Assembly: GCA_019187185.1 (NCBI GenBank)
Contig: JABAQU010000002.1
Location: forward strand, 186,001-250,000
DNA from: Steroidobacteraceae bacterium
Lineage (GTDB): Bacteria > Pseudomonadota > Gammaproteobacteria > Steroidobacterales > Steroidobacteraceae
DNA: 64,000 nt
Direction: 5' to 3'
The notes under the pieces: generated by a model
Database searches by the model: none
The model's input: only the letters and a program-made list of their open reading frames with translations
What the model was told of the DNA's origin: nothing
Position numbers and translations under genes: made by a program
Shown: piece after piece, positions 35,840 to 44,376 of the stretch
How the letters are laid out: the number at the start of each line of letters is the position of its first letter
How positions within the stretch are numbered: position 1 is the first letter of the stretch

Positions 35840-36993
35840 GGGGCCCGAGCGTCACGCCCTTCTACGCGGGCGACATCGGCGTGCGCGGCGCAGCCCGCGT
35901 GCGCGCGGGCCTGCCCTTCGTGCCGATGCACTACGGACAACCGTCGGCCGGCGCGCCGGCTGCGGCGATTGCGGCCGCGCACCGGGTGATCGATCGCGAT
36001 CCGCTCGGGTACACGGAACTCGTGGAACTGCGCGAACGCATCGCGCGCCATTACGCCGAGGCGCACGGCCTCGAGGTCGATCCGGCGCGCATCCTGCTGA
36101 CCGCGGGCGCGAGCGCCGCCCTCGTCGCCGCGTACGCCACGATGTTCCGCCCGGGCGATCGGGTGGCCGTGCTGAGGCCGGGCTACCCCGCGTATCGCAA
36201 CACGCTCACCGCGCTGAACCTCATGCCGGTCGAGATTCATTGCGGGCCGGAGCAGGGTTTTCACCCGACGCGTGCGCAGATCGAAGCGCTCTCTCCCGCG
36301 CCGCAGGCCCTGCTCGTCGCGAGCCCGGCCAACCCCACCGGCGCCATGCTCGATGCCACGCAGCTCGGCGAACTGCTCGCGACCTGCCGTACGCGCGGCA
36401 TCCGCGTGATCTCCGACGAGATCTACCACGGCATCAGCTTCGGCCAGCGGGCGGTGAGCGCACTCGAGATCGACCCGCGTGCGGTCGTCATCAACAGCTT
36501 CTCGAAGCTCTACCGGATGCCGGGATGGCGGCTCGGATGGATGGTCGTGCCGCAGGACTGGGCCGCGCGGATCCATGCCGTCCTCATCAACATGTTCCTC
36601 ACGCCCTCGACCCTCGCGCAGCACGCGGCGCTCGCCGCGATGGACGAACGCGAGGATCTCGAGCGGTGGGTGCGTATCTACGCGCAGAACCGCACGCGCC
36701 TGATCGAGGGTCTCGCGGCGCTCGGCATCAGGAAGATCGTGCCGCCGGACGGCGCGTTCTACCTCTACGCCGACATCGGGCACGTGACGCGCGACAGCAT
36801 GCAGTTCTGCCTGCGCGCAGTCGACGAGTGCGGCGTTGGGCTCGCGCCGGGCATCGACTTCGACCCGGTCGATGGACAGCGTTTCGTCCGCTTCTCGTTC
36901 GCGGTGACGCCGGAGGAAGTCGTGGACGCGCTCGGGCGGCTCGCGGCCTGGCTACCCGGTTACGCCGATCACGGCGCGGGCGCCTCCGCATAG
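35836..36993 (+). CDS. Class I/II aminotransferase
   Basis: This 385-residue fold-type I PLP enzyme of the AspC superfamily has YTELVELRERIARHYAE, LTAGASAALVAAYA, a SPANPTGAML segment (310-type Asn), SDEIYHGISFG and the PLP lysine in INSFSKLYRMPGWRLGWMV. It lacks features that would set the substrate. The start ATGA overlaps the acetyltransferase stop, so the pair probably acts on related molecules. The 3' end overlaps the convergent acvB-like gene by 25 bp, so transcription of the two could interfere. Confidence 0.86.
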   Translation: MRGPSVTPFYAGDIGVRGAARVRAGLPFVPMHYGQPSAGAPAAAIAAAHRVIDRDPLGYTELVELRERIARHYAEAHGLEVDPARILLTAGASAALVAAYATMFRPGDRVAVLRPGYPAYRNTLTALNLMPVEIHCGPEQGFHPTRAQIEALSPAPQALLVASPANPTGAMLDATQLGELLATCRTRGIRVISDEIYHGISFGQRAVSALEIDPRAVVINSFSKLYRMPGWRLGWMVVPQDWAARIHAVLINMFLTPSTLAQHAALAAMDEREDLERWVRIYAQNRTRLIEGLAALGIRKIVPPDGAFYLYADIGHVTRDSMQFCLRAVDECGVGLAPGIDFDPVDGQRFVRFSFAVTPEEVVDALGRLAAWLPGYADHGAGASA

Positions 36994-38402
36994 TCGACGA
37001 TCTGCCGGGCGAGCGCGGCGTAATCGCCGTCGAAGTGATGGCCGCCCGCGAGCTTCACGACGCGCACGCCGGCGCCATGCAATGCCGGGCACGCCGTATG
37101 CTTCTCGTCGGCGCCATACAGGCACAGCACGCGCACGCCGCCGAGCGCCTCGATTTCGGGCACCGTGGGAACGCCACCGCCAGCGCCGCCCGGAATCCAG
37201 TCCGACAGATGGAACTCGAAGGTCGCGTAGTCGCTGAGGCCGAGGAGGCTGAGCGATTTCACCTGCGCCCGCGTCCCTGCCGGCAAACGCCGGTACAGGA
37301 ACGGCAGCACGTCGGCGCCGAACGAATAGCCGATCAGCAGTACGTCGTGCTTCGCCCATTTTGCCCCGTAGTGCTGCACGAGCCTGTCGAGATCGCGCGC
37401 CGCCTCGTCGGGCGTGCGCGCGTGCCAGTAGTACTTCAGTGAATTCCACGCGACGACCGGAATGCCGCGCGCGGCGAGCGCGGCCGACACGTCCTGGTCG
37501 AGCCCGGTCCATCCGCCATCGCCCGTCAGCAGGACCGCGAAGGCATTCCGGTCGGACGACGAGGCGGCAGATTCCCGGGCGGCCGGCACTTCGTGCAGCG
37601 GCAGCGCCGCGATGTCACTCGCCGGGGCGACCGCCCGCGGCGGCGGCGCAAGTTCCTGCCTCGCGAGCATGAACTGCGGCAGCCAGTGACGCTCCACGCC
37701 GAAACCGTGGCCCACCTTCGGCAGCGAGACGAGTTCGCCGTGACCGGTCGCCCCGACGAAGGCACGCGTGCCGGCGGGATCGCAGACCTGGTCGACCTCA
37801 CCCTGCAGCACGATCCAGCGCGTCGCGTTGCCGCCCGCGGGCCGGTAGACGAGCCCCTTCGGTTTCGCCGCCGTACCGGTCATGTCGTACTCGAGTCCGC
37901 TGCCGCGGCAGGGGCGTTGCACGAAATCGAGATCGGGACAGAAGCCGAGGCTCAGCACGCCCGCGAAGGTGCCGCGCGGCGCCTGTACCATTGTCGCGTA
38001 GGCGAGTGTCGCTCCCGACGAATAGCCGGCGAGGATCGGCACGTGATATTCATCGAGCCCGAGCCGCCGCTGCACGGCGTGCGAGAGTTCCTCGAAGTCC
38101 GCGCCGTAGTAGCGGCATTCGGCCGTCGGTGCATTGATCGCGGTCCGGTAGTGCCGCACATCGATGCCGACGACGAGGTCACCGGCCGCGACGAGCTGCC
38201 TCGCCATGCCGACGACGCCGAGATGCCAGCCGCCGTCGCCCGAGATGAACAGCACGACGCCCTTCGGCTTTGCGGCCGGCCGATAGGCGACCACATCGCC
38301 GAAGCGCCCGATGTCGAAATGCGCTTCGGGCATCGCAGTGGCGCTCGCCCCCGCGGAAGTCACGGCACCGAGGAGGACCAGCAGAGTGCTCACGGCCTTC
38401 AT
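36969..38402 (-). CDS. acvB: AcvB/VirJ family periplasmic hydrolase
   Basis: This 477-residue exported protein has a signal peptide (MKAVSTLLVLLGAVTSAGASA) and two alpha/beta-hydrolase-like halves. The N half has VVLFISGDGGWHLG and GYSSGATLAYA. The C half has VLLTGDGGWTGLDQ and the nucleophile elbow LIGYSFGADVLPF, with a late acidic/His pair (GADEKH, GGHHFDGD). AcvB-size members are known to hydrolyse lysyl-phosphatidylglycerol, whereas VirJ is only the C half. The ATG overlaps the mprF stop (ATGA), matching lpiA-acvB operons. It probably resets or tunes MprF-made aminoacyl lipids. Confidence 0.9.
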   Translation of the reverse strand: MKAVSTLLVLLGAVTSAGASATAMPEAHFDIGRFGDVVAYRPAAKPKGVVLFISGDGGWHLGVVGMARQLVAAGDLVVGIDVRHYRTAINAPTAECRYYGADFEELSHAVQRRLGLDEYHVPILAGYSSGATLAYATMVQAPRGTFAGVLSLGFCPDLDFVQRPCRGSGLEYDMTGTAAKPKGLVYRPAGGNATRWIVLQGEVDQVCDPAGTRAFVGATGHGELVSLPKVGHGFGVERHWLPQFMLARQELAPPPRAVAPASDIAALPLHEVPAARESAASSSDRNAFAVLLTGDGGWTGLDQDVSAALAARGIPVVAWNSLKYYWHARTPDEAARDLDRLVQHYGAKWAKHDVLLIGYSFGADVLPFLYRRLPAGTRAQVKSLSLLGLSDYATFEFHLSDWIPGGAGGGVPTVPEIEALGGVRVLCLYGADEKHTACPALHGAGVRVVKLAGGHHFDGDYAALARQIVDYAEAPAP

Positions 38403-40981
38403 TTCGTCACCAGTTCCTTCAGTCCACCCGAGATCAGTGTCGAGACGTCGAACAGCACACGCGCAAGCTGCAGTCCGCCCGGGGAAGCGAGGTAACGCGG
38501 CTCCCACACCGGATCGAACTTCTCCTTGTAGCGGCGCAGTCCCTCGAAGTTGTAGAACGACTCGCCGTGGCGATAGAGGAAGCCGCCCATGCGGTGCCAC
38601 AGCGGCGCGAGCGCGCGCGACTCGAGCCCCGACAGCGGCGCCATGCCGAGGTTGAACCAGCGATAGCCCTGCGCGCGGCCCCACAGCAGCAGTTCGATCA
38701 GCAGGTAGTCCATCGCGCCGGCCGGCGCGTCGCGACCGAAACGCATCAGGTCGATCGAGAGCTCCTCGTGGGTCGCGGTCGGCCACAGGTTGGCGAACGC
38801 GACGATGCTGCCTTCGAGCCGCACCAGCGCCACCGCGAAATTGCGCAGGTAGTCTTCGGCGAACGCCCCGACCGAGAAGCGCTTCTCCGCGGTCGCCTTG
38901 TCCTCGAGCCAGACATCCGAAATCGTTCGCAGGCGCGGCAGCAGGGGCTCGACCGCGGCCGCGGCCACCACCTCGAAACTGGCCCCGGAGCGCTCGGCCC
39001 GTCGCCGGGCCTGACGCAATTCGGCGCGCGCGCTGCCTTCGAGGCCGAAGTCCGCGAGCGCGATACGCGCCTCTTCGCCGAGCTTGACGAGCGACAGGCC
39101 GAGATCGACGTAGAGCGACAGATTCGGGCCGCCGACCTGGTAGAACACCGTGCGTCCGCCGCGCCGGTCGACGAGCTGGCGGAATGCCCAGACGAGGTCC
39201 TGCCGCTGCGATGCGGTGCCCACGGGATCGCCGAGCGCGATCCAGCTCTTGCCGGCCACCTGGTACATCAGGAACGCGTCGGCATCGCCGTGGAACAGCA
39301 CCCGCTTGTCGCCGGCGAGCACCGCGTTCGCGAGACTCGCGTCCGCATGGGCGAGCGCGGCATCGATCCGCGCACGCTCACTCGGCTGCGGCGTATGCGG
39401 CTCGGCGGGCGCCGGCTGCAGGAGGTTCGCCGCGACGAATCCCGCGAGCAGCACGATCACCGCGAGCGATGCGCGCAACATGCGCGGCGCATCACCGTGC
39501 AGCGCGAACGTCCACCACAGCTCGTTCGTGTAGGGGACGTGGCGATTGGCGAGGAAACCGACCCACACCGACAGCGCGACGATGATGCCGATGCTGACGA
39601 GCCAGCCCGGCGTGAAGCGCTGGCTCATGATCGATGCCGGCCGGTAGAACGCGGCGCCGGACATCAGCATCACGAGGAGCACGACGCCGAGGTACGTCGC
39701 CTCCTCGAAATCGAGGCCCTTCAGCAGCGAGGCACAGATGCCCGCGACGAGCAGCCAGACGGTCAGGTGCCACGCGGCGCGCAGCCGGCGATACAGGCCG
39801 CGCGCGAGCACGAGCAGCCCCACGCCGACGATGCTGCCCGCGAGGTGCGAAACCTCGAGCAACGGCAGCGGCATCACGTGCCGCAGGTCGCGCAGGCGCG
39901 TATCGATGGCCGGGGTCGCGCCCGACAGCAGCAGCACGGCGCCGGCCACGAACACGAGCACGCCGATCAACTGCGGCGCGATCGGCGACAGGAGCGGCGT
40001 GATCCAGACGCCTGCCGCCCGTCGCATGTGCGCGAGACGCGCGCGCTGGAGGTAGACCTCGTGCAGCAGCAGGGCGAGCGCAGCGAGCGCCAGCGGCGCG
40101 AGATAGTAGAGGGCGCGATAGGCGAGGAGGCCACCGAGCAGCTGCGGCGCGGGCACGTCGCGCAGTGCGAGCAGCACGATCGCTTCGAACACGCCGAGCC
40201 CGCCCGGCACCTGGCTCGCGACGCCACCGACGACCGCGATCGCGAAGACGCCGGCGAACGTGACGAAATCGAGCCCCGCCGGGTGCGGGACCAGCGTCCA
40301 GAGGACACCCGCCGCCACGGCGAGATCGACGACGCCGACGCACAGCTGTCCGATCGCGAGCCGCGCTCCCGGCGGGCGGATCTCCCATGAGCCGAGCACA
40401 AGGGATCCGCGTGCGAGGGCAGCCCACGCGAGATAGGCGCACACGGCGGCCAGCAGGCCGGCTCCAAAAAGCCTCGACCAGATGTGCCCGAGGTGCAGCG
40501 CCGTCGTGCCCGGCACCGCGGCGAGCGCCGCGAAACCGCCGAGGACCGACAGGCCGATCGCCGTCGTCAGCGCGCAGAATGATGTCACCGTCGCGACATC
40601 GAGTGCCGTGAGCCCCTGCGTCGAGTAGACGCGATACCGCACCGCGGTGCCGGTGAAGGCCGCAAAACTCATGTTGTGGCCGAATGCGAAAGCGACGAAC
40701 GCTGTCAACGCCGTGCGCCGGTACGGCACGGGCTTGCCGACGTAGCGCACGGCCATCGTGTCGTAGAGCGTGAGCAGCAGGTAGCTGAGCACGGTCAGAC
40801 CGGCGGCTGCGGCGACGCGCGCAGGTGCGATCGCGCGCAGTTCGGCGACGATGTCCCGCAGGTGGTAGCGCGCGAGCACATGGTGCACGACCGCGATCAC
40901 GAGCGCGAACGCGAGCGCCGACACGAGCGGCGCGAGCCATCGGTGCCAGGCAATCGCGGGGTCGTCTGCGACCTGTGACAT
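38399..40981 (-). CDS. mprF: Bifunctional phosphatidylglycerol lysyltransferase/flippase MprF
   Basis: This 860-residue membrane protein has an N-terminal flippase part of many helices (to about residue 500; GHNMSFAAFTGTAVRYRVYS is a conserved loop). The cytoplasmic synthase domain follows (about 530-860; VLFHGDADAFLMYQVAGKSW, WLEDKATAEKRFSVG, FANLWPT, ELSIDLMRFG and MDYLLIELLLWGRAQGYRWF). It transfers an amino acid, usually lysine, from tRNA to phosphatidylglycerol and flips the product. This lowers envelope negative charge and resists cationic peptides and acid. The specific amino acid cannot be read from sequence. Confidence 0.94.
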   Translation of the reverse strand: MSQVADDPAIAWHRWLAPLVSALAFALVIAVVHHVLARYHLRDIVAELRAIAPARVAAAAGLTVLSYLLLTLYDTMAVRYVGKPVPYRRTALTAFVAFAFGHNMSFAAFTGTAVRYRVYSTQGLTALDVATVTSFCALTTAIGLSVLGGFAALAAVPGTTALHLGHIWSRLFGAGLLAAVCAYLAWAALARGSLVLGSWEIRPPGARLAIGQLCVGVVDLAVAAGVLWTLVPHPAGLDFVTFAGVFAIAVVGGVASQVPGGLGVFEAIVLLALRDVPAPQLLGGLLAYRALYYLAPLALAALALLLHEVYLQRARLAHMRRAAGVWITPLLSPIAPQLIGVLVFVAGAVLLLSGATPAIDTRLRDLRHVMPLPLLEVSHLAGSIVGVGLLVLARGLYRRLRAAWHLTVWLLVAGICASLLKGLDFEEATYLGVVLLVMLMSGAAFYRPASIMSQRFTPGWLVSIGIIVALSVWVGFLANRHVPYTNELWWTFALHGDAPRMLRASLAVIVLLAGFVAANLLQPAPAEPHTPQPSERARIDAALAHADASLANAVLAGDKRVLFHGDADAFLMYQVAGKSWIALGDPVGTASQRQDLVWAFRQLVDRRGGRTVFYQVGGPNLSLYVDLGLSLVKLGEEARIALADFGLEGSARAELRQARRRAERSGASFEVVAAAAVEPLLPRLRTISDVWLEDKATAEKRFSVGAFAEDYLRNFAVALVRLEGSIVAFANLWPTATHEELSIDLMRFGRDAPAGAMDYLLIELLLWGRAQGYRWFNLGMAPLSGLESRALAPLWHRMGGFLYRHGESFYNFEGLRRYKEKFDPVWEPRYLASPGGLQLARVLFDVSTLISGGLKELVTK

Positions 40982-41072
40982 CGGGCGAAAGCCTACGACA
41001 TCGGCTCCGGCGCCGCCTTACGTTTCCGTAATCTTCAGGAACAGGCGGCGAGACACGGCAGTCGAACAGCAC

Positions 41073-41546
41073 ATGAACACCAGAAGCCTCATGACGCTCA
41101 TCGCCGGCGCGGTGCTGGTCACCGCGTGCGTGAGCTCGGGCCGTGGTTTCGGCGAGACCCGCCGGAGTGGCGAGCACGTCGACTTCACGTGGCAATCCAC
41201 CGGCGATCACCAGGGCACGATGACCGCGACGCTGTCGAGCGGCCAGACGCTCACGGGCCCGTGGTACCAGATCACACGTGACACGCGCATCGACCAGTTG
41301 CAGCCGCTCTGGTACGGGTGGCGACCGGCGTGGCGCGGCTGGCCGTACTGGGGCCCAGAGCCGATGCCCGCCTTCGTCACGCATTACACGGGCCGCGTCG
41401 TCGCGAACCTCGAGGGCGAAGGCCAGCTGCGCATGCGCTGCCGCTTCACGCTCGTGAGTCCCGCGTCGCAGATGGCGGGCGGCGGCACCGGCCAGTGCCA
41501 GCTCGGCAACGGCCAGACGATCGACGCGCGCTTCCCGGCCGCGTGA
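41073..41546 (+). CDS. Hypothetical lipoprotein
   Basis: This 157-residue protein has a lipoprotein signal whose lipobox LVTAC gives lipidated Cys19. The mature part is a beta-rich domain (VDFTWQSTGDHQGTMTATL, TLTGPWYQITRD, HYTGRVVANLEGEG, RMRCRFTL, GTGQCQLGNGQTIDARF), with one Cys pair that could form a disulfide. A Trp-rich loop lies in the middle (LWYGWRPAWRGWPYWGPEP). No family is recognised. The small single-helix protein gene follows ten bases later. Confidence 0.65.
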   Translation: MNTRSLMTLIAGAVLVTACVSSGRGFGETRRSGEHVDFTWQSTGDHQGTMTATLSSGQTLTGPWYQITRDTRIDQLQPLWYGWRPAWRGWPYWGPEPMPAFVTHYTGRVVANLEGEGQLRMRCRFTLVSPASQMAGGGTGQCQLGNGQTIDARFPAA

Positions 41547-41555
41547 GGCGATCCA

Positions 41556-41804
41556 GTGATCTACCGATTGATCGCTGCCGCAATCGCGGGTGCCATCGCG
41601 GTGTTCGCGTTCTATGCGTTCATGAAGCCGGAGAGCCCACCGCCCTCCGCGGAAGACCAGCTCGTCCAGAACGTCGACCTCACGCGCATCGAGTCCTTCT
41701 CGCCGATCGATTCGCAGACACTCGACATCCGCGACCTCGACCGGATCGCGGGGATCGTGCTGAACGGCCGGCTGTACACGTTCAAGGATTTCTCGCCCGC
41801 CTAG
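41556..41804 (+). CDS. Small single-pass membrane protein, hypothetical
   Basis: This 82-residue protein has one N-terminal helix (RLIAAAIAGAIAVFAFYAFM), then a Pro/acidic linker and the soluble tail DLTRIESFSPIDSQTLDIRD. It starts at a GTG, preceded by GAGGCG. The short gap to the lipoprotein suggests one transcript. Function is unknown. Confidence 0.55.
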   Translation: MIYRLIAAAIAGAIAVFAFYAFMKPESPPPSAEDQLVQNVDLTRIESFSPIDSQTLDIRDLDRIAGIVLNGRLYTFKDFSPA

Positions 41805-41898
41805 CAGTGATGCGCTGCGCCAGGCCGTGACCTCCCCGCGATGAACCGTTCACCGCGGTGCCGCGGACACCTGTGCCGCGGCGCTATGTTGGCGCCCC

Positions 41899-43200
41899 AT
41901 GACTCGGCTGATTCCGGCACTCGCCCTCGGCGCACTGCTGCCTGCCGCGATGGCGCAAGGCACCTTCCACGGCGACGTCGCTCGTACAGGCGTATACGCG
42001 ACGAGCGGCCCCGTGCAACTCTCCGGCGTCAAATGGGCCTTCGACACGGGCGGCCCCGTCTTCGCCTCACCGGTCGTCGCAGGCGGTGTCGTGTACATCG
42101 CGAGCGCGAGCGGCAAGCTCTTTGCGCTCGACCGCGACACGGGCCGGGAGCGCTGGCAGTTCACGTCCCGGATGCCGATCGCCTCGACGCCCGCCATCGA
42201 CGGCGACACGCTCTACTTCGTGTCCTCCGCGGGCTCACTGGTCGCACTTGCCCTCGCGACCGGTGAGCCGAAGTGGACCTTCGCGACGGAATACGAGCGC
42301 CGCTTCGAAGCGAAGGGGCTGCACGGCTACGGCCCCGGCGGTCAGACGATGCCCGATGCCTGGGACGTGTACACGTCGTCGCCTGCCGTTGCCTACGGCA
42401 AGGTCTACTTCGGCAGCGGCGACGGCCATGTCTATGCGGTCGATGCGCGCAGCGGTGTGCTCCTCTGGAAGCACGCGATGCGCGACGTGGTGCACGCCTC
42501 GCCGGCGATCGACAACGGCACGGTCTATGTCGGCAGCTGGGGCGGCGATTTCCGTGCGCTCGATGCTGCGACCGGCGAATCGAAGTGGGTCTTCCAGGCC
42601 GGTGAAGATCCTGCCCTTCACAACCAGGTCGGCTTCCAGTCCTCGGCCGCCGTCGTCGACGGCATTGTCTACGTCGGATGTCGCGACGCGCATGTCTACG
42701 CGCTCGACGCGAAGACGGGTCGCAGGAAGTGGGACTACCCCACCAGCAAATCGTGGGTCAACGGCACGCCGGCCGTACGCGACGGCCTCGTCTATGTCGG
42801 CACGTCGGATACATCGCGCGTGATGGCGCTCGATGCCAGGAGCGGGCGCCTGCGGTTCAATTTCGATGCGCAGGGCTTCGTGTTCTCGTCGGTGGCGCTC
42901 GCCGGCCCGCTCGCCTACGTCGGCAGCCACAACGGCAAGCTCTACGCACTCGATGCGGCGAGCGGCACGCTCGCCTGGGAGTTTCGCACGGACGGCTCGA
43001 AGGCCGACCCGCTGCACCTGCTCACCGCCGGCGGCGCCCTCGATGCCGAGGCCTTTGCGCCCGTGTTTCGCGACTTCCAGGACATGTACATCGACCTGTA
43101 CCGCTTTCGCTCGATCGGTGCGATCCTGTCCTCGCCTGCAGTCGATGCGGGCGTCGTGTACATCGGCAGCCTGGACGGCAAACTCTACGCACTGCAATGA
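41899..43200 (+). CDS. PQQ-like beta-propeller repeat protein, exported
   Basis: This 433-residue protein has a signal peptide (MTRLIPALALGALLPAAMAQ) and at least six propeller repeats recognisable as VYIASASGKLFALDRDTGRE-type units. Repeats recur as VYFGSGDGHVYAVDARSG, VYVGSWGGDFRALDAATG, VYVGCRDAHVYALDAKTG, AYVGSHNGKLYALDAASG and VYIGSLDGKLYAL. It resembles BamB and other PQQ_2 scaffolds, but it is not in the usual bamB context (no der or hisS nearby) and lacks a lipobox. A scaffold or a quinone-binding role are both possible. Confidence 0.75.
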   Translation: MTRLIPALALGALLPAAMAQGTFHGDVARTGVYATSGPVQLSGVKWAFDTGGPVFASPVVAGGVVYIASASGKLFALDRDTGRERWQFTSRMPIASTPAIDGDTLYFVSSAGSLVALALATGEPKWTFATEYERRFEAKGLHGYGPGGQTMPDAWDVYTSSPAVAYGKVYFGSGDGHVYAVDARSGVLLWKHAMRDVVHASPAIDNGTVYVGSWGGDFRALDAATGESKWVFQAGEDPALHNQVGFQSSAAVVDGIVYVGCRDAHVYALDAKTGRRKWDYPTSKSWVNGTPAVRDGLVYVGTSDTSRVMALDARSGRLRFNFDAQGFVFSSVALAGPLAYVGSHNGKLYALDAASGTLAWEFRTDGSKADPLHLLTAGGALDAEAFAPVFRDFQDMYIDLYRFRSIGAILSSPAVDAGVVYIGSLDGKLYALQ

Positions 43201-43210
43201 AGGGTCCCGC

Positions 43211-44299
43211 ATGAGCACTCGCCGTGATGTCATCCGCGCCGGCCTCGGCGCCACCGCGCTCGCCGCACTACACCGGACGCGCGCGGCCGAAAGCCACCCG
43301 AAGTCCATGCTGATCCTCGGCGGCACCGGGTTCATCGGCCCGCATCTGACCACTGCGGCGCTCGCGGCCGGCTGGAAGGTGACGCATTTCAATCGCGGCA
43401 AGCGCGACGCCGATGGCGTCGCGGGTGTCGAGACGCTGCACGGCGATCGCCGCGGCCAGCTCGACGCGCTGCGCGATCGCCGCTGGGACGTCGTGATCGA
43501 CAATACGGGCTACATCCCGAAGTACGTGCAGCAGTCGGCGCAGCTGCTCGCGCCAAATACCGGCTACTGCCTGTTCGTGTCGAGCATCTCGGCCTATGCG
43601 GGCTTCGCCCAGCCGAACGACGAGTCCTCGCCGACCGGCAAGCTCGCCGATGCCGACGAGGAGAAGATCACGAACGAGACCTACGGCCCGATGAAGGCGC
43701 TGTGCGAGCAGTACACCGCGCAGGCGTGGCAAGGACGCGCGGGCATCGTACGCCCGGGTTACATCGTCGGTCCGCTCGATCCGACCGACCGCTTCACCTA
43801 CTGGCCGGTGCGCGCCGCGCGCGGCGGCGAGATGCTTGCGCCCGGCACTCCGAAGGACCCGGTCCAGTTCATCGACGTGCGCGACCTCGTGGCCTTCATG
43901 CTCACGCTCGTCGCAAGGCGCGTCACGGGCACCTACAATGTGGTCACGCGTCCGCGCGAGTACTCGATCGGCGACCTCGTCGGCGCGAGCTTGTCGGCCA
44001 CACCCGGCGCCGGCACGACCGTGACGTGGGTGCCGGAATCGTTTCTGTTCGCACAATGGAAGCCCGAGGAAGTCGATGTGCCGCCGTGGTCGCCGATGAG
44101 CGGCGATTCCGCGGGCGCCTCGCTCACGTCGACCGACAGGGCACGCGCGGCGGGCCTTGCAACCCGGCCGCTCGCGGAAACCGTGCGCGACACGCTCGCG
44201 TGGTACCGCACGCTTCCGGACGAGCGCCAGGCGAAGCTCAAGGCGGGAATCGACCCGGCGATCGAAGCCGCCACGCTCGCGGCGTGGCACAAGGTCTGA
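43211..44299 (+). CDS. Tat-exported NAD-dependent epimerase/dehydratase-like protein
   Basis: This 362-residue protein starts with a twin-arginine signal (STRRDVIRAGLG, then ATALAALHRTRAAE). A Rossmann fold follows, with LILGGTGFIGPHLTTAAL at about 34-51 and an SDR-like active site SSISAYAGF plus YGPMK (Tyr-x-x-x-Lys). It belongs to the extended SDR group. Export after cytoplasmic folding would let it carry NAD outward. It lies ten bases after the propeller gene, so the two exported proteins may work together. A 33-bp-arm palindrome begins four bases after the stop. Confidence 0.75.
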   Translation: MSTRRDVIRAGLGATALAALHRTRAAESHPKSMLILGGTGFIGPHLTTAALAAGWKVTHFNRGKRDADGVAGVETLHGDRRGQLDALRDRRWDVVIDNTGYIPKYVQQSAQLLAPNTGYCLFVSSISAYAGFAQPNDESSPTGKLADADEEKITNETYGPMKALCEQYTAQAWQGRAGIVRPGYIVGPLDPTDRFTYWPVRAARGGEMLAPGTPKDPVQFIDVRDLVAFMLTLVARRVTGTYNVVTRPREYSIGDLVGASLSATPGAGTTVTWVPESFLFAQWKPEEVDVPPWSPMSGDSAGASLTSTDRARAAGLATRPLAETVRDTLAWYRTLPDERQAKLKAGIDPAIEAATLAAWHKV

Positions 44300-44303
44300 G
44301 CGT

Positions 44304-44376
44304 TGGTGCCGGGTTTTCGGTTATTCGGTTATTTGCGCCGCAGGCAAATAACCGAATAACCGAAAACCCGGCACCA
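44304..44376. repeat. Dispersed perfect palindrome, copy 2
   Basis: The 33-bp arms at 44304-44336 and 44344-44376 are identical to those of copy 1, with a different 7-base loop GCCGCAG. It overlaps the 3' end of the convergent TauE-type gene, which terminates inside it at 44321. Two copies with conserved arms and free loops indicate a dispersed element rather than two unrelated terminators. Confidence 0.9.
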
